Source: Priestia flexa NBRC 15715 (GTDB lineage Bacteria; Bacillota; Bacilli; Bacillales; Bacillaceae_H). Taken from it: 55,352 bases of DNA. Location: assembly GCF_001591565.1 (NCBI RefSeq), contig NZ_BCVD01000006.1:1-55352 (forward strand). Reading direction: 5' to 3'. Positions 26,377 through 37,106 of this stretch are shown one piece after another (position 1 is the stretch's first letter; each line of letters opens with the position of its first letter). The notes beneath the pieces are model-generated. The model saw only the letters and a list, made by a program, of their open reading frames with translations. It made no database searches and was not told where the DNA came from. The position numbers were made by a program, and so were the translations under genes.

Positions 26377-26760
26377 TCATGAAAAGAAGATGTATTTCCA
26401 AAAGATAAGGATGCCAATAACAACAGCAAAACACGCATAAACCAACACTGCCGCAGCGGCAGCATCTTTTGCGTGCTTTGCTAAAGGATGACGTTTAGTT
26501 GTAATTAAATCCACTGTTTTTTCAACAGCCGTATTCATAAGTTCTAAGCTAAACATACCTGCAATTAACAGCAGAACAACCAGCCATTCTGTTAATGAGA
26601 TACGAAACCACAAGCTTGCTAAGATAACTACAAAGGAAGCGAAAACATGAATTTTCATGTTTGCTTCCTTTGTAACTACATACTTAAATCCTTCTATTGC
26701 ATAGCCAAAGCTACGAACTAATCGTCTTATTCCTCTTTTATCGCGTGAGTCCATGCTCAT
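26377..26760 (-). CDS. dgkA: Undecaprenol kinase DgkA
   Basis: A 127-residue, three-span membrane kinase. In Gram-positive bacteria this family phosphorylates undecaprenol to recycle the cell-wall lipid carrier. Conserved motifs are [16 protein letters not shown] and [13 protein letters not shown]. The start overlaps the ybeY end by 23 bases (ATG 26760; ATG 26754 also possible), indicating translational coupling. Confidence 0.93.
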   Translation of the reverse strand: MSMDSRDKRGIRRLVRSFGYAIEGFKYVVTKEANMKIHVFASFVVILASLWFRISLTEWLVVLLLIAGMFSLELMNTAVEKTVDLITTKRHPLAKHAKDAAAAAVLVYACFAVVIGILIFWKYIFFS

Positions 26761-27208
26761 CTAAAATATCCTTTTGACGTGTAAACATTTGCTTCTCATC
26801 TTCAACCGTTTCGTGATCATAACCAAGCAAATGTAAGAAACCATGTACGGTTAAAAAACCTAGTTCGCGCATAAAGGAGTGGCCATATTCTTCAGCTTGC
26901 TCAACTGTTCTTGGAACGGAAATAATAATATCGCCTAAAACTCGCGGCATTTCCTCTCCAAAGATTTCAATCTCCCCTTCGCCCATTTCCTCTAAAGCAA
27001 AAGAAATAACGTCCGTCGGCTTGTCCTTGTCACGATATTCACGGTTGATTTCTTGAATACGTTCATTGTTTACAAACGTAATTGATACTTCTGTTCCGTC
27101 TTCTACACCTTCTTTAGCAGCAGCTACTGCTAATAAGGCTTCTAATGTTTCTTTTTGTTCATTTGTTATTTCATTTGTTTCATCAATAAAGTCAATTAAT
27201 AAACTCAT
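26738..27208 (-). CDS. ybeY: Endoribonuclease / rRNA maturation factor YbeY
   Basis: A 156-residue zinc-dependent protein needed for 16S rRNA 3'-end processing and ribosome quality control. The metal motif [11 protein letters not shown] gives the family's H-x3-H-x5-H triad, and [12 protein letters not shown] precedes it. It overlaps pgpH by four bases upstream and dgkA downstream. Confidence 0.96.
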   Translation of the reverse strand: MSLLIDFIDETNEITNEQKETLEALLAVAAAKEGVEDGTEVSITFVNNERIQEINREYRDKDKPTDVISFALEEMGEGEIEIFGEEMPRVLGDIIISVPRTVEQAEEYGHSFMRELGFLTVHGFLHLLGYDHETVEDEKQMFTRQKDILDEHGLTR

Positions 27209-29328
27209 GCTTTCACCTTCTGTTTTTTTAATTCAGGATACTCAATACGAGAATGGAATATACCATTTAGCGTCTCACAAAGAGCTTGTCTAATCAATTC
27301 CAATTCTTTTAATGTAATATCACATTCAATAAACTGCTCATCTTCAACTCTGTCATTAATGATGCTTCGCACTAGCTTCTCAATCTTTTCTGGGGTTGGA
27401 TTGGGCATCGAACGCACAGCAGCCTCTACGCTGTCTGCAATGCAGATGACGGCTGCTTCTTTTGTTTGGGGCTTAGGCCCCTCGTAACGATAGTCTTCTT
27501 CTTTTATTTCTTCTTCTGTTTGTTCCAATGCTTTATGATAGAAGAACTTTAATAAAGACGTTCCATGATGCTGCTCGGCAATATCAACAATCTCTTTTGG
27601 TAGCTTATGCTTGCGCAAAATAGCTGCTCCGTCTGTTGTATGAGATGTAATGATATTTTTGCTGACTTTTGGAGATAACGTATCATGTGGATTACGAATA
27701 TTCATTTGGTTCTCAATAAAATATTGAGGACGCTTCGTTTTACCAATATCGTGATAATAAGCCCCTACGCGTGCGAGCAAACCGTTCGCTCCAATTGTTT
27801 CACAAGCAGCTTCTGAAAGGTTAGCTACCATTACGCTATGATGATACGTACCCGGCGTTTCCGTTAAGATTTTTCTCAGTAAAGGATGATTTGGACTAGA
27901 TAGCTCAATTAGCTTCATTGTTGATAAAATACCAAAGCCACTTTCAAAGAAAGGAAGCAAACCAATGGCTAATACTGAAGAGATAATGCCAGATGCCATT
28001 GCCATTAAGCTATAATAACCAAGCTCCATTGTATCTAACTGACCATTTTTAATAAAAATAATTGATAGACTAACAATCACATTCATTAGCGCGACAACGA
28101 GTCCTGCTTGAAGCACTCTTGCCTTGCGCTGTTTGTCCATTAAAAACAAGATAGCTGTAATATTACTAATCAAAAAGTAAATCCCTATATTCATATTAAA
28201 CGCTGTTGTCAATTCACCGTTAAAAATAATGCTACCGCAAATGGCAAAAATGATGCTGGAAATAATGGCAATCTTCTCATTCATTAACACTCGCAGCAAA
28301 ATACCACCAACAGCCACAGGGGCTAAGTAGCCAATTTCAGATAAATCAATTCGTTGAAAAAAGCTTAAGATTTTCATTAAAGCAATCGTAATACTTGTGA
28401 TAATTGCATATAAAAGGAGTGGCTTATATGTATTTGCATGAAGGCCTCGCAAATAAAAAGCTGCTCCGCCAATCATAATAATAATTAGCAAACTTAAGCC
28501 AATAAACGGTTGCAGCATTCCTTTATTGTTTAACAGCCCAGCAAGCTGAAGCTGACGGTAGATATCCGCATTGATGAGTTGATTTTCTTCCACAATAATT
28601 TGACCTTGCTTAATCCGCACAGGCTCTATTTTTTCAACTGCTGCTTGGCGATTTTCAGATGTTTTTTGTGGATCGTAAATGACATTTGGAATAATAGAAG
28701 ATCTTGCGATTTCATTCATCGCAGCCTTTAGGCTAGAACTTACATTAGTTGTATACACCAGCTGCCCCTCAGCTTGGTCTTTCATTTCTTCTAAGTCACT
28801 AATCATAACTTGGTTTTTCATTACGTGGTGGACTGCTGTAACAACCGCATCTTTTGCAACCGATAATTCTTCTTTGTTCGTCTGTAAAAGCTCGCTAATT
28901 GCCTTGTCAGATAGACCCTTACGAATATTATCTGGAAGCTTGTCCTGCAACATTTCTTGCTTGCTTGTTTCGCTTTTATTTTCTAACTGGTCGTACTCTT
29001 TATTCACTTCAATAATAGCATCAAAAATAGATGCAACAAGATCGACCTGGTTTTGTGCATATTCTGTTTTTTGTGTATACACATCTTCAACTGCTTCTTT
29101 TGCCTCTGCCTTCTTCTTTTCTGTACTTTCTTTATCTTCAATTGTCACAGGTGAGTAAATCGTCTCCGGTGAAATCGATAAAAGCCTCAAGTCCAATTCT
29201 TCTGGCTTTACATTGCTGTACATAGACGCAAACATAATGAGACCAATTAAAGCATATAACCCTAGTTGAATTAACCGCAGCTTTTCGATCTGTGCCATTG
29301 TTTGTTTAAAAAACCGAAACTTTGACAC
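27205..29328 (-). CDS. pgpH: Cyclic-di-AMP phosphodiesterase PgpH (7TM-HD family)
   Basis: A 707-residue membrane protein that hydrolyses c-di-AMP. There is one N-terminal membrane span (residues ~20-40), a large extracytoplasmic domain (~45-275), seven membrane spans (~280-470), and a cytoplasmic HD domain with [23 protein letters not shown] and AEQHHGT as metal and catalytic motifs. The start is GTG with GGGGG about eight bases upstream. A terminator-like hairpin separates it from phoH. Confidence 0.95.
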   Translation of the reverse strand: MSKFRFFKQTMAQIEKLRLIQLGLYALIGLIMFASMYSNVKPEELDLRLLSISPETIYSPVTIEDKESTEKKKAEAKEAVEDVYTQKTEYAQNQVDLVASIFDAIIEVNKEYDQLENKSETSKQEMLQDKLPDNIRKGLSDKAISELLQTNKEELSVAKDAVVTAVHHVMKNQVMISDLEEMKDQAEGQLVYTTNVSSSLKAAMNEIARSSIIPNVIYDPQKTSENRQAAVEKIEPVRIKQGQIIVEENQLINADIYRQLQLAGLLNNKGMLQPFIGLSLLIIIMIGGAAFYLRGLHANTYKPLLLYAIITSITIALMKILSFFQRIDLSEIGYLAPVAVGGILLRVLMNEKIAIISSIIFAICGSIIFNGELTTAFNMNIGIYFLISNITAILFLMDKQRKARVLQAGLVVALMNVIVSLSIIFIKNGQLDTMELGYYSLMAMASGIISSVLAIGLLPFFESGFGILSTMKLIELSSPNHPLLRKILTETPGTYHHSVMVANLSEAACETIGANGLLARVGAYYHDIGKTKRPQYFIENQMNIRNPHDTLSPKVSKNIITSHTTDGAAILRKHKLPKEIVDIAEQHHGTSLLKFFYHKALEQTEEEIKEEDYRYEGPKPQTKEAAVICIADSVEAAVRSMPNPTPEKIEKLVRSIINDRVEDEQFIECDITLKELELIRQALCETLNGIFHSRIEYPELKKQKVKA

Positions 29329-29346
29329 ACCAATTTCCCCCTTTTA

Positions 29347-29375
29347 CAAAAAATAGACCCTAAATTAAAGGGTCT
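29347..29375 (-). terminator. Hairpin with T tract between phoH and pgpH
   Basis: On the minus strand AGACCCT/AGGGTCT (29355-29361 with 29369-29375), then A and six T. It includes the phoH stop codon and would reduce transcription into pgpH. Confidence 0.65.
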
Positions 29376-30336
29376 CTTTGTCAAATTGGTCATACGCTTG
29401 AATGATTCGACCAACCAATGGATGACGAACGACATCTGATTGATCTAAATGGATAAACGAAATGCCTGTTACATTATTTAATATTTTTGTAACTGACCCT
29501 AATCCAGACTTCACACCTCTAGGCAAGTCCACCTGTGATACGTCACCTGTAATAATCATTTTTGACCCGAAACCCAATCGAGTTAAAAACATTTTCATCT
29601 GTGCTAATGTTGTATTTTGCGCCTCGTCTAAAATGACAAAAGCATCGTCTAATGTACGGCCACGCATATAAGCAAGTGGAGCAATCTCAATTACTCCTCT
29701 TTCTATTAGTCGCTGCGTATGCTCCGTTCCTAACACATCATGCAGCGCATCATATAGTGGTCGTAAATAAGGATCTACCTTTTCTTTTAAATCTCCTGGT
29801 AAAAAACCTAAGCTTTCCCCTGCTTCAACAGCTGGGCGCGTTAAAATAATACGCTTTACAAAACCATTTTTTAAGGCGTTAACGGCCATTACTACGGCTA
29901 AATACGTTTTTCCCGTTCCCGCTGGTCCAATACCAAATACAAGGTCATTCTTTTTAATAGCAGAAATATAGTGACTTTGCCCTAATGTCTTAACACGAAT
30001 TGACTTACCCTGTACATTTTTGGCAATCTCTTCTTCATATACATCTTCAAAAAACTCCAGCGTACCTTTTTTAGCAAGCTGAATTGCATAGACAACATCT
30101 CGTTCTGAAATTGTAATGTTTTTACGAATAATTGTTACTAGCTTCTTTAACATTTCTTCAACGGTTTGTACATCTTCAGGGTTACCTGAAACAATGACTG
30201 TTTCACCTCGAGAGATGATGTTTACATTCATTTCTTCTTCAATTCTTTTCAAGTTAACATCCTGAACACCGAATAAAGAAATTGCTTCGTTTGAATCGTC
30301 AAGTTGTACGTTAATTGTTACTAGCTGTTCTGACAT
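29365..30336 (-). CDS. phoH: PhoH family ATPase
   Basis: A 323-residue cytoplasmic P-loop ATPase; family members are linked to RNA metabolism. The N-terminal ~75 residues look like a KH-type RNA-binding module, followed by Walker A GPAGTGKT and Walker B FVILDEAQN, with later motifs GDVSQVDLP and RHPLVGRII. It starts three bases after the yqfD stop, as in the B. subtilis sporulation-linked cluster. Confidence 0.93.
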   Translation of the reverse strand: MSEQLVTINVQLDDSNEAISLFGVQDVNLKRIEEEMNVNIISRGETVIVSGNPEDVQTVEEMLKKLVTIIRKNITISERDVVYAIQLAKKGTLEFFEDVYEEEIAKNVQGKSIRVKTLGQSHYISAIKKNDLVFGIGPAGTGKTYLAVVMAVNALKNGFVKRIILTRPAVEAGESLGFLPGDLKEKVDPYLRPLYDALHDVLGTEHTQRLIERGVIEIAPLAYMRGRTLDDAFVILDEAQNTTLAQMKMFLTRLGFGSKMIITGDVSQVDLPRGVKSGLGSVTKILNNVTGISFIHLDQSDVVRHPLVGRIIQAYDQFDKETL

Positions 30337-30339
30337 TCC

Positions 30340-31527
30340 TCAATCTCCTTGAATAATTGGTTGGGTACTCGCAATATTTTCTATAACTTGGTAATGTATT
30401 GATAATTTTACTTTACCATTCTCAAGTTGCTGGTGCAAAACTTTTTCACCTTTTATTTCAGCATCTTCACTTAAAAATGCTTTTAATTGTTTTCGACCCG
30501 TTTCAAGCCCTTTGGCAACGGCTTCTTGTTTAGAGTATACCCGTTTTGTAGTTTGATTTTCTCTTATAATCACTTTTTCATAAGAAAGGGGTGTTTTCCA
30601 CTTGAAAAAGTACAGCGGCTTCACTTCTTTTTCAACTTTTGTCGTTCTATACTTTTCTTTTGAAAACGCCCAAAGCGGCATTTTAAATGCGCTTAAATCT
30701 AAGTAGTGCTTATTATAGGATTCTCCAGTCAGCACATGAAAATTAGTTTCCAGTGGAACTTCTACTTCAGACCTGTACCATGTCTCCCCATAAACTTCCC
30801 CTTTTGCTGATACAACCTTCTTATTTTTCTCGTTACCAATAATACCAGAAACCAGTACTTCACCTTCATTTACCACGTCGTTTACTTTTACCAAAGGTTG
30901 TCCTTTCTCAACAAACATTTTTGTAATCGTTGCTTTTTTAGCTGCAACTAAATGCTGATGAGATGATTTCTCCTGCTGCTTTGGTTCATTCTTCTCAACA
31001 ACTTGAAAGTGATAAGAAGTTCCCTTAACCTCTACACCGACCCATGTGATATTATTCATGGAGTCGGTTAAGTAACGCTGTATTTGCTCAGGACTACCTA
31101 ATGAAAATTGAAATTCTCCTCTCTTAACGCCAACTTCCTTTAGCTTCTTGGTCATTTCATATTCTGTTTCTGGAGAAGCTCCAGTTATCTCAACTTTCCA
31201 TATCATATTAGATAGCAGCGTAAGCAAAAGAAAAAAAGAAAGAACGCCTAATACAAACCCGCTGTTTCTCCACATTGTTTTTGTTAAAAAAGGAAAGCCT
31301 TGCCGACGTACAAAATAAATTTTGCAGTCAGCTTTTCGAATCAGTATACGAATTTTTTTGACGTCTTTCAACAAAATAGTGGCTGTAATACAACCCTCTT
31401 CTACTTTTTTGACATGAGAGATCATAATTCCTTGGCGCACGCATAAATTCACAAAACGTTCAATACCTTTTCCAACAATTCGAATTCGAACGGTTCCAAT
31501 AATAAAGTTTGTCCATCCATTCTTCAT
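30340..31527 (-). CDS. yqfD: Sporulation membrane protein YqfD
   Basis: A 395-residue protein required for normal sporulation in B. subtilis. One membrane span (residues ~88-110) divides an N-terminal cytoplasmic ~85 residues from a long extracytoplasmic region; the latter contains a barrel-sandwich-like stretch ([19 protein letters not shown]). It follows yqfC by 16 bp and precedes phoH, with which it is probably co-transcribed. Confidence 0.9.
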   Translation of the reverse strand: MKNGWTNFIIGTVRIRIVGKGIERFVNLCVRQGIMISHVKKVEEGCITATILLKDVKKIRILIRKADCKIYFVRRQGFPFLTKTMWRNSGFVLGVLSFFLLLTLLSNMIWKVEITGASPETEYEMTKKLKEVGVKRGEFQFSLGSPEQIQRYLTDSMNNITWVGVEVKGTSYHFQVVEKNEPKQQEKSSHQHLVAAKKATITKMFVEKGQPLVKVNDVVNEGEVLVSGIIGNEKNKKVVSAKGEVYGETWYRSEVEVPLETNFHVLTGESYNKHYLDLSAFKMPLWAFSKEKYRTTKVEKEVKPLYFFKWKTPLSYEKVIIRENQTTKRVYSKQEAVAKGLETGRKQLKAFLSEDAEIKGEKVLHQQLENGKVKLSIHYQVIENIASTQPIIQGD

Positions 31528-31543
31528 TATGTTCCTCCTACCC

Positions 31544-31828
31544 TTACTGTTCTAAATAAAGAACTTGATTAATTTTCCCTTCTAACACTAATTCTTCAGG
31601 TAAAATCACCTTTATCACGAGTCCTTCACCGCGGACTAGCATTTGTCCCTGCTTCAACAACACTCGTATTTCAGTATCAGAAAAGGCTAATAAACCTTTG
31701 TGATTTTCAATATATATGTGTATTTGTCCAACTAACGTAATCCGAGGAAGATCCATTAACACATCAGCGGGTAGTTCCATCGTTTTCGTCATCCATCTTT
31801 TCATTTGCTGTCTCCATGTTTTGCTCAT
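31544..31828 (-). CDS. yqfC: Sporulation protein YqfC
   Basis: A 94-residue protein, mostly beta-rich, of unknown mechanism ([18 protein letters not shown] ... [12 protein letters not shown]). In B. subtilis yqfC-yqfD are in the mother-cell sigma-E regulon. The ATG is nine bases after GAAAGGGGG, but this binding site lies in the 3' arm of a strong hairpin, and a sigma-E-like -10 box lies just above that hairpin. Confidence 0.9.
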   Translation of the reverse strand: MSKTWRQQMKRWMTKTMELPADVLMDLPRITLVGQIHIYIENHKGLLAFSDTEIRVLLKQGQMLVRGEGLVIKVILPEELVLEGKINQVLYLEQ

Positions 31829-31835
31829 AAAAAAG

Positions 31836-31872
31836 AACCCCCTTTCATCTCATGTTTATGAGAAAGGGGGTT
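31836..31872 (-). terminator. Hairpin that contains the yqfC ribosome-binding site
   Basis: On the minus strand AACCCCCTTTC (31862-31872) pairs with GAAAGGGGGTT (31836-31846), extended by CTCAT/ATGAG across an AT bulge, and is followed by C and six T before the yqfC ATG. It looks like an intrinsic terminator and also masks the Shine-Dalgarno sequence. Confidence 0.75.
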
Positions 31873-31901
31873 AATGTATCACATCTATTTATCTTTTATA
31901 A
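31873..31901 (-). promoter_or_regulatory. Candidate sigma-E promoter of yqfC-yqfD
   Basis: The -10 GATACATT (31873-31880) resembles CATACANT; 14 bases further upstream TTATAAA (31895-31901) is a weak -35 match. Transcription would begin inside the 5' arm of the neighbouring hairpin. Confidence 0.4.
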
Positions 31902-32380
31902 CTTCGTCTTTTCGACTTTGGCGGTCCTAGTACTTCCGACCAAATAACACCTTGAATTGCTGCTTTCTTCGAAAACACAACGGGACGAGTAGATGTATCC
32001 TGCTTTTTGTCGATAGATGAAACTGAGCTCGTTCCAGCTCGCTTTGGTATTTCTCTTTGAGTCTTTAATTGTTCAAGCTTTTCCTGAAGCTCATTCCGAA
32101 CGGCTTGAGCCTCTTCTTTCATATCTTTCTTAGCTTCTACTACCGTTTCTTTTTTGTTGCGCTCAGAAGGACGATAGGGTATTCGTTTTGGTCGATTTCT
32201 CTCTTCTCTAGAAGTAGGATTACCAACAGGAGGCATTGGCTGGCGCTGTGGGCGTTTTTCTTCCTCTTCTGCCCCTGAACCAATATAACGTTGAATAACG
32301 TTTAAAATAAAGCCTCCGACGATGATAACAAGAAAGAGATTTCCGATAATAAATTCAAATATGCCTTGAATTATGTTCAT
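31889..32380 (-). CDS. yqfB: Membrane-anchored hypothetical protein (YqfB position)
   Basis: A 163-residue protein with one N-terminal membrane span (residues ~8-28) and a long, highly charged cytoplasmic region with a coiled-coil-like stretch (KKDMKEEAQAVRNELQEKLE) and a basic C-terminus. No known domain is recognised. The name rests on position between floA and yqfC. It begins 14 bp after floA, so it may act with flotillin microdomains; that is a guess. Confidence 0.65.
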   Translation of the reverse strand: MNIIQGIFEFIIGNLFLVIIVGGFILNVIQRYIGSGAEEEEKRPQRQPMPPVGNPTSREERNRPKRIPYRPSERNKKETVVEAKKDMKEEAQAVRNELQEKLEQLKTQREIPKRAGTSSVSSIDKKQDTSTRPVVFSKKAAIQGVIWSEVLGPPKSKRRSYKR

Positions 32381-32394
32381 GAGGAGAGCCCTCC

Positions 32395-33378
32395 TTATTT
32401 CTCTTCGTCATCCTGTCCCATTTTGCCGATAGAATCTCTCATGTTCGTGTCTGCATCAATGTTTCGGATATTCATATAATCCATCACGCCAAGGTTACCA
32501 GAGCGCAGTGCTTCTGCCATCGCTAACGGAACTTCCGCTTCGGCTTCTACTACTTTTGCACGCATCTCTTCTACTTTTGCACGCATTTCTTGTTCTTGTG
32601 CTACAGCCATTGCACGGCGCTCTTCCGCTTTTGCTTGTGCAATGTTTTTGTCAGCTTCCGCTTGGTCAATTTGAAGGACTGCACCAATGTTTTTACCGAT
32701 ATCGATATCTGCAATATCAATTGATAGAATTTCAAAGGCTGTTCCTGAATCCAACCCTTTTGTTAAAACTGTTTGTGAAATCATATCTGGGTTTTCTAAT
32801 ACCTTTTTATGATCTTGCTGAGAACCAATTGTAGAAACAATCCCTTCACCGACACGGGCAATAACTGTTTCTTCTCCAGCTCCCCCTACTAAACGGTCAA
32901 TGTTTGCACGTACTGTAATACGAGCTTTTGCTTTTACTTCAATACCATCCATCGCCACACCTGAAATAAAAGGTGTTTCAATTACTTTTGGATTAACGCT
33001 CATTTGAACAGCTTCTAACACATTACGACCCGCTAAGTCAATCGCAGCTCCACGTTCAAATGGTAGTTCAATGTTTGCACGCTGAGCAGCAATTAACGCA
33101 TTAACCACGCGGTCAACGTTACCACCTGCTAAGTAGTGGCTCTCTAGCTGATTTGTCGAAACATCCAATCCAGCTTTACTTGCTTTAATCAATGGATTTA
33201 CAACGCGAGACGGGATAACGCGACGTAATCTCATTCCGACTAGTGTAAAGATACTAATACGTACACCTGCTGCTAATGCTGAAATCCACAGCATTACCGG
33301 TACAAACGTAAAGAATACGGCTAATAGTATAATGCCTAAGCCAATTGCAACAAAAAATAATAAGCTACCTGGTTCCAT
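32395..33378 (-). CDS. floA: Flotillin-like protein FloA
   Basis: A 327-residue scaffold of functional membrane microdomains. An N-terminal membrane hairpin (residues ~5-45) is followed by an SPFH-like domain and a C-terminal coiled coil rich in Ala, Glu and Met ([20 protein letters not shown]). Its ATG overlaps the yqeZ stop (TAATG), so the NfeD-flotillin pair is co-translated, the usual arrangement. Confidence 0.95.
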   Translation of the reverse strand: MEPGSLLFFVAIGLGIILLAVFFTFVPVMLWISALAAGVRISIFTLVGMRLRRVIPSRVVNPLIKASKAGLDVSTNQLESHYLAGGNVDRVVNALIAAQRANIELPFERGAAIDLAGRNVLEAVQMSVNPKVIETPFISGVAMDGIEVKAKARITVRANIDRLVGGAGEETVIARVGEGIVSTIGSQQDHKKVLENPDMISQTVLTKGLDSGTAFEILSIDIADIDIGKNIGAVLQIDQAEADKNIAQAKAEERRAMAVAQEQEMRAKVEEMRAKVVEAEAEVPLAMAEALRSGNLGVMDYMNIRNIDADTNMRDSIGKMGQDDEEK

Positions 33379-34712
33379 TATTTAACTTCCTCCTCGGTTG
33401 GTAAGTCTTTCACTTTTCGTACCACAACTCGTGATCCTTCTACTTTCATCACTTTCACTTTAACATCTTTTGCTAAATAATTCCCCTCTGATACTACGTC
33501 GATGTATTCATCATTGATTGAAACTGTACCAGATGGTCGAAGTGGTGTAATTGTTACCCCTTCTTTACCGATCAATTCATAACGATTTTGGTTAGAAACA
33601 TAACCCGACTCTGTATTAAGTGAGTCACTTAATACCATCTTTCTCAACGTTTTCATTCTCTTACCAAAAAATTTCATCATAACAAACGCTCCTCCCAAAG
33701 CAACAGCACAAGCAATGATTAACGACACTCCCATTTGCACGTAGTTATCCGTAGTGAGAAAGAAACTAACAAAAATAGCCCCTAACCCAATTATTCCTAA
33801 TATTCCACCTGGTAAGAAAAGCTCTAAAAGCAGAAGAACAATTCCAATAATAAATACAATAATTGCTTCCATTCCTGCTAACCCCGCTACCAGATGACCA
33901 TAAAAGAATAGAAGTAGCGCACCAATTCCCATGGAACCAGCTAAACCAAACGTTGGCGTATAAAGCTCAATCACTAAACCTAGTCCTCCTATCGACAGCA
34001 AAATTGGTACGACTACTGGATTGGTAACGAAGCGAGCGATATGCTCTGCCCAGCTAACCTTTGTTGTAATCACATCCGAATTTTCATAGCCTAATTTATC
34101 TAATAGCTCATTTAAATTAGCAACTGTTCCTTCAGAATATTGTACGTCTTCCGCTTGTTTAGGAGTCAGCGTTAGCAGTTCTTTATTCGTTATGTCCAGC
34201 TCTGGCAGCTCAATCGATTTATCTGCCATTGCCATTGCATATTTTGGGTCGCGTCCATTTTGCTCAGCGGCGCTTTTCATCGCTGATAGCCAATAAGACT
34301 GTGCTTTGTCGTCCGCTGCGTTACCTGACCCATCAATAACAGCTGCAGAACCCATTGTTGATCCAGGAGTCATATAAATTTCATCCGCATTTAAGGCAAT
34401 GTATGCTCCTGCGGATAATGCTTTTTTATTGACGAGCGCAACAATGGGAATATCCGTTTTTGTAATACTTTTTCCAATATCAGAAGCAGCATCTACGGCC
34501 CCACCAGGCGTATTAATATCTAACACAATTAAATCTGCCTTTTCGGTTTCTGCTTCTTTAATACTACGGTTTAAAAAAGCGAGAAGTCCTTTTTCAACTG
34601 TATCCTCAACTGGAATGACATATACTTTCTCTGAACTAGCAGTGAAGGCTTGTGGCAAGAAACAAAGTATGATAAACGTAGCGACAATGATGCTTACAGT
34701 TATTTTTTTCAC
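33378..34712 (-). CDS. yqeZ: NfeD family membrane-bound ClpP-like protease YqeZ
   Basis: A 444-residue protein with a signal peptide (residues ~1-25), a ClpP/SppA-like serine protease domain ([33 protein letters not shown] with the probable nucleophile Ser in LSAG), four membrane spans (~235-345), and a C-terminal OB-fold NfeD domain (~375-435: [16 protein letters not shown]). The start is GTG after GGAGGGG. It works with flotillin in membrane protein quality control, by family inference. Confidence 0.93.
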   Translation of the reverse strand: MKKITVSIIVATFIILCFLPQAFTASSEKVYVIPVEDTVEKGLLAFLNRSIKEAETEKADLIVLDINTPGGAVDAASDIGKSITKTDIPIVALVNKKALSAGAYIALNADEIYMTPGSTMGSAAVIDGSGNAADDKAQSYWLSAMKSAAEQNGRDPKYAMAMADKSIELPELDITNKELLTLTPKQAEDVQYSEGTVANLNELLDKLGYENSDVITTKVSWAEHIARFVTNPVVVPILLSIGGLGLVIELYTPTFGLAGSMGIGALLLFFYGHLVAGLAGMEAIIVFIIGIVLLLLELFLPGGILGIIGLGAIFVSFFLTTDNYVQMGVSLIIACAVALGGAFVMMKFFGKRMKTLRKMVLSDSLNTESGYVSNQNRYELIGKEGVTITPLRPSGTVSINDEYIDVVSEGNYLAKDVKVKVMKVEGSRVVVRKVKDLPTEEEVK

Positions 34713-34833
34713 TTATTCTATCACCCCTCCTCTCTTTGCATCATATGAGTGCTTATCTTCTTATACGATTAACTTTACAAATAGTTTCAAGTTTTTGAAA
34801 CTTTTTATGTATGAATATGAACCTATAACATAT

Positions 34834-34866
34834 AAAAAACACCTTACGTGTGTAAGGTGTTTTTTA
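34834..34866 (-). terminator. Terminator of rpsU-yqeY
   Basis: A 12- to 13-bp stem (34835-34846 with 34852-34864) with flanking A and T tracts, overlapping the yqeY stop; it separates this unit from yqeZ-floA. Confidence 0.85.
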
Positions 34867-35307
34867 CGATAAGTGTTGAAGAACAAGCTTATTTACAAGA
34901 GAGCCATCAGCTTTACCTTTCACTTTAGGCATAAGCGCTCCCATAACTTTCCCCATATCAGCTTTAGAGGAAGACTGCGTTTCTTCAATCGTTGCTTTAA
35001 TCAATTCGCTTAACTCTTCTTCACTTAGTTGCTTAGGCGCATAAGCTTCTAATATAACTAATTCAGAATGAATTTTATCAACAAGATCTTGACGACCTGC
35101 TTTCTCAAATTCATGGAGGGAGTCTTTACGTTGTTTGAATTCGCGAGAAATAACCGTCAACTCGTCTGCTTCAGTTAGATCGTGGCCCAACTTAATGGCT
35201 TCATTTTGAAGAGATGCTTTTACCATGCGAATCACAGTTAGCTTCTCTTTCTCTTTGTTTTTCATCGCTTGCTTCATATCACTATTTAAACGCTCGAGAA
35301 GACTCAT
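34864..35307 (-). CDS. yqeY: GatB/YqeY domain protein YqeY
   Basis: A 147-residue all-helical protein related to the tRNA-binding tail of GatB, suggested to act in tRNA-dependent amidotransfer or tRNA binding. Conserved features include [14 protein letters not shown] and [18 protein letters not shown] near the C-terminus. It lies 18 bp after rpsU, a conserved pair. Confidence 0.94.
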   Translation of the reverse strand: MSLLERLNSDMKQAMKNKEKEKLTVIRMVKASLQNEAIKLGHDLTEADELTVISREFKQRKDSLHEFEKAGRQDLVDKIHSELVILEAYAPKQLSEEELSELIKATIEETQSSSKADMGKVMGALMPKVKGKADGSLVNKLVLQHLS

Positions 35308-35325
35308 AATAAATCCACCCTCTTA

Positions 35326-35499
35326 TTAAAACTTGCGCTTTCTAGCAGCTTCAGATTTCTTCTTACGCTTTACGCTAGGCTTTTCATAGAATTCGCGCTT
35401 TCTTGCTTCTTGTAACGTACCAGTTTTTGAAACTGAACGTTTGAAGCGACGAAGAGCATCTTCAAGCGATTCGTTTTTACGAACAACTGTTTTTGACAT
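35326..35499 (-). CDS. rpsU: 30S ribosomal protein S21
   Basis: A 57-residue, very basic small-subunit protein ([20 protein letters not shown]; tail [14 protein letters not shown]). The ATG at 35499 is preceded by AGGGAGGGA. A near-consensus promoter lies about 70 bases upstream. Confidence 0.98.
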
Positions 35500-35566
35500 T
35501 CTAATTCCCTCCCTCCGAACAAAACCACTAACATCATAATGACATGTGTTAGACATGTCTTTTGCC

Positions 35567-35595
35567 ATTATAATATAATGAACTCTTAAGGTCAA
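35567..35595 (-). promoter_or_regulatory. Sigma-A promoter of rpsU-yqeY
   Basis: On the minus strand TTGACC (35590-35595), a 17-base spacer and TATAAT (35567-35572), close to the full consensus. Confidence 0.75.
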
Positions 35596-35686
35596 CCAGT
35601 TTAAATAAAGTAATAAACCCATTCAATTGTATTTTATGAATTCACTTATTAAACCATACCCATTTTCTCAATCAATTATAAAACTT

Positions 35687-35731
35687 GCACACGCAGGCTT
35701 TCTTTATCTTCCAAACCTGCGTGTGCTTTTT
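35687..35731 (-). terminator. Terminator of the dnaK operon tail (after mtaB)
   Basis: A perfect 11-bp stem, GCACACGCAGG with its complement (35687-35697 with 35716-35726), around an 18-base loop, just past the mtaB stop; the T tract is better on the plus strand than on the minus strand. Confidence 0.6.
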
Positions 35732-35735
35732 GAAA

Positions 35736-37106
35736 TTAAGAACTTAGTTTAACGCGATCTGCTGGCATTTCTACATCGTCCATCACACGTACAAACTCAC
35801 CTTCGTTATATGGGTAACCAGCTTTAGAAATTTTTACTTTCACAAGCTTTCCAACCATTTCTTCCGTTGCTGGGAACACTACTTTCAAATAGTTATCCGT
35901 GTAACCAACGTACAGATTGCTATTTGATTCTTCTTTGTAACGTTCTTCCGGAATAACTTCCAATACTTCACCTTCAAATTCTGAAGCATACTCTTTCGCC
36001 AGTTGATTTGAAAGCTCGATTAAGCGATGTACGCGCTCGTTTTTCACTTCTTCATCAATTTGGTCGTCCATGCGAGCAGCAGGTGTACCTGTACGCTTAG
36101 AGTATGGGAACACGTGAAGCTCTGAGAATTTATGCTCTTTAATGAAGTTGTATGTTTCCATAAACTCTTCTTCTGTTTCACCAGGGAATCCTACAATTAC
36201 ATCAGATGTAATCGCAAGTCCAGGTAACGCTTCTTTTAAGCGTGTCAAACGCTCTCCAAAGAATTCCATTGTGTACTTACGACGCATGCGTTTTAACACC
36301 GTATTTGACCCGGACTGAAGGGGCACGTGTAAATGACGAACAACCATTTCAGATTTATCCAACACGTCGATAACTTCGTCTGTAATCTGACTAGCTTCAA
36401 TTGATGAAATACGGATGCGTTTTAATCCTTTTACTTGAGACTCTAAATCACGTAATAGCTGTGCAAGATTATAATCTTTCATATCTTCACCGTAGCCACC
36501 CGTATGAATTCCCGTTAAAACAATCTCTTTATAACCAGCATCTACTAATTGTTGAGCTTGCGCTACAACTTCTTTTGGATCGCGTGAACGCATTAAACCT
36601 CTTGCCCAAGGAATGATACAAAACGTACAGAAATTGTTACAGCCTTCTTGGATTTTCAAGGATGCACGCGTACGGTCCGTGAAAGCTGGTACGTCTAATT
36701 CTTCATATACGCGTGTTTTCATGATATTTCCTACGCCGTTAATCGGCTGGCGCTCTTGTTTAAATTGTTCAATGTAATCTAGCATCTTCACGCGATCTTG
36801 TGTACCTACAACGATATCAACGCCAGGAATCGCCATTATTTCTGCTGGTGATGTTTGTGCGTAACATCCTGTTACACAAATAACAGCATCTGGATTTTTA
36901 CGAATTGCACGACGAATTACTTGGCGACTTTTTTTATCACCTGTGTTCGTTACCGTACAGGTATTGATAACATATACATCAGCAGTTTGTTCATATTCTA
37001 CGCGATCGTAGTTAGCTCCTTTAAACAACTGCCAAATAGCTTCTGTTTCATAGTGATTCACTTTACACCCTAACGTGTGGAAAGCAACTGTTGGCATTGT
37101 GTTCAC
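35736..37106 (-). CDS. mtaB: tRNA t6A37 methylthiotransferase MtaB
   Basis: A 456-residue radical-SAM enzyme that converts t6A to ms2t6A at tRNA position 37. The N-terminal MTTase domain has cluster cysteines in TLGCKVN, INTCTVTN and VTGCYAQ; the radical-SAM motif is CNNFCTFC; a TRAM domain (~375-440) ends the protein. It overlaps the rsmE stop by four bases. Confidence 0.95.
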   Translation of the reverse strand: MNTMPTVAFHTLGCKVNHYETEAIWQLFKGANYDRVEYEQTADVYVINTCTVTNTGDKKSRQVIRRAIRKNPDAVICVTGCYAQTSPAEIMAIPGVDIVVGTQDRVKMLDYIEQFKQERQPINGVGNIMKTRVYEELDVPAFTDRTRASLKIQEGCNNFCTFCIIPWARGLMRSRDPKEVVAQAQQLVDAGYKEIVLTGIHTGGYGEDMKDYNLAQLLRDLESQVKGLKRIRISSIEASQITDEVIDVLDKSEMVVRHLHVPLQSGSNTVLKRMRRKYTMEFFGERLTRLKEALPGLAITSDVIVGFPGETEEEFMETYNFIKEHKFSELHVFPYSKRTGTPAARMDDQIDEEVKNERVHRLIELSNQLAKEYASEFEGEVLEVIPEERYKEESNSNLYVGYTDNYLKVVFPATEEMVGKLVKVKISKAGYPYNEGEFVRVMDDVEMPADRVKLSS

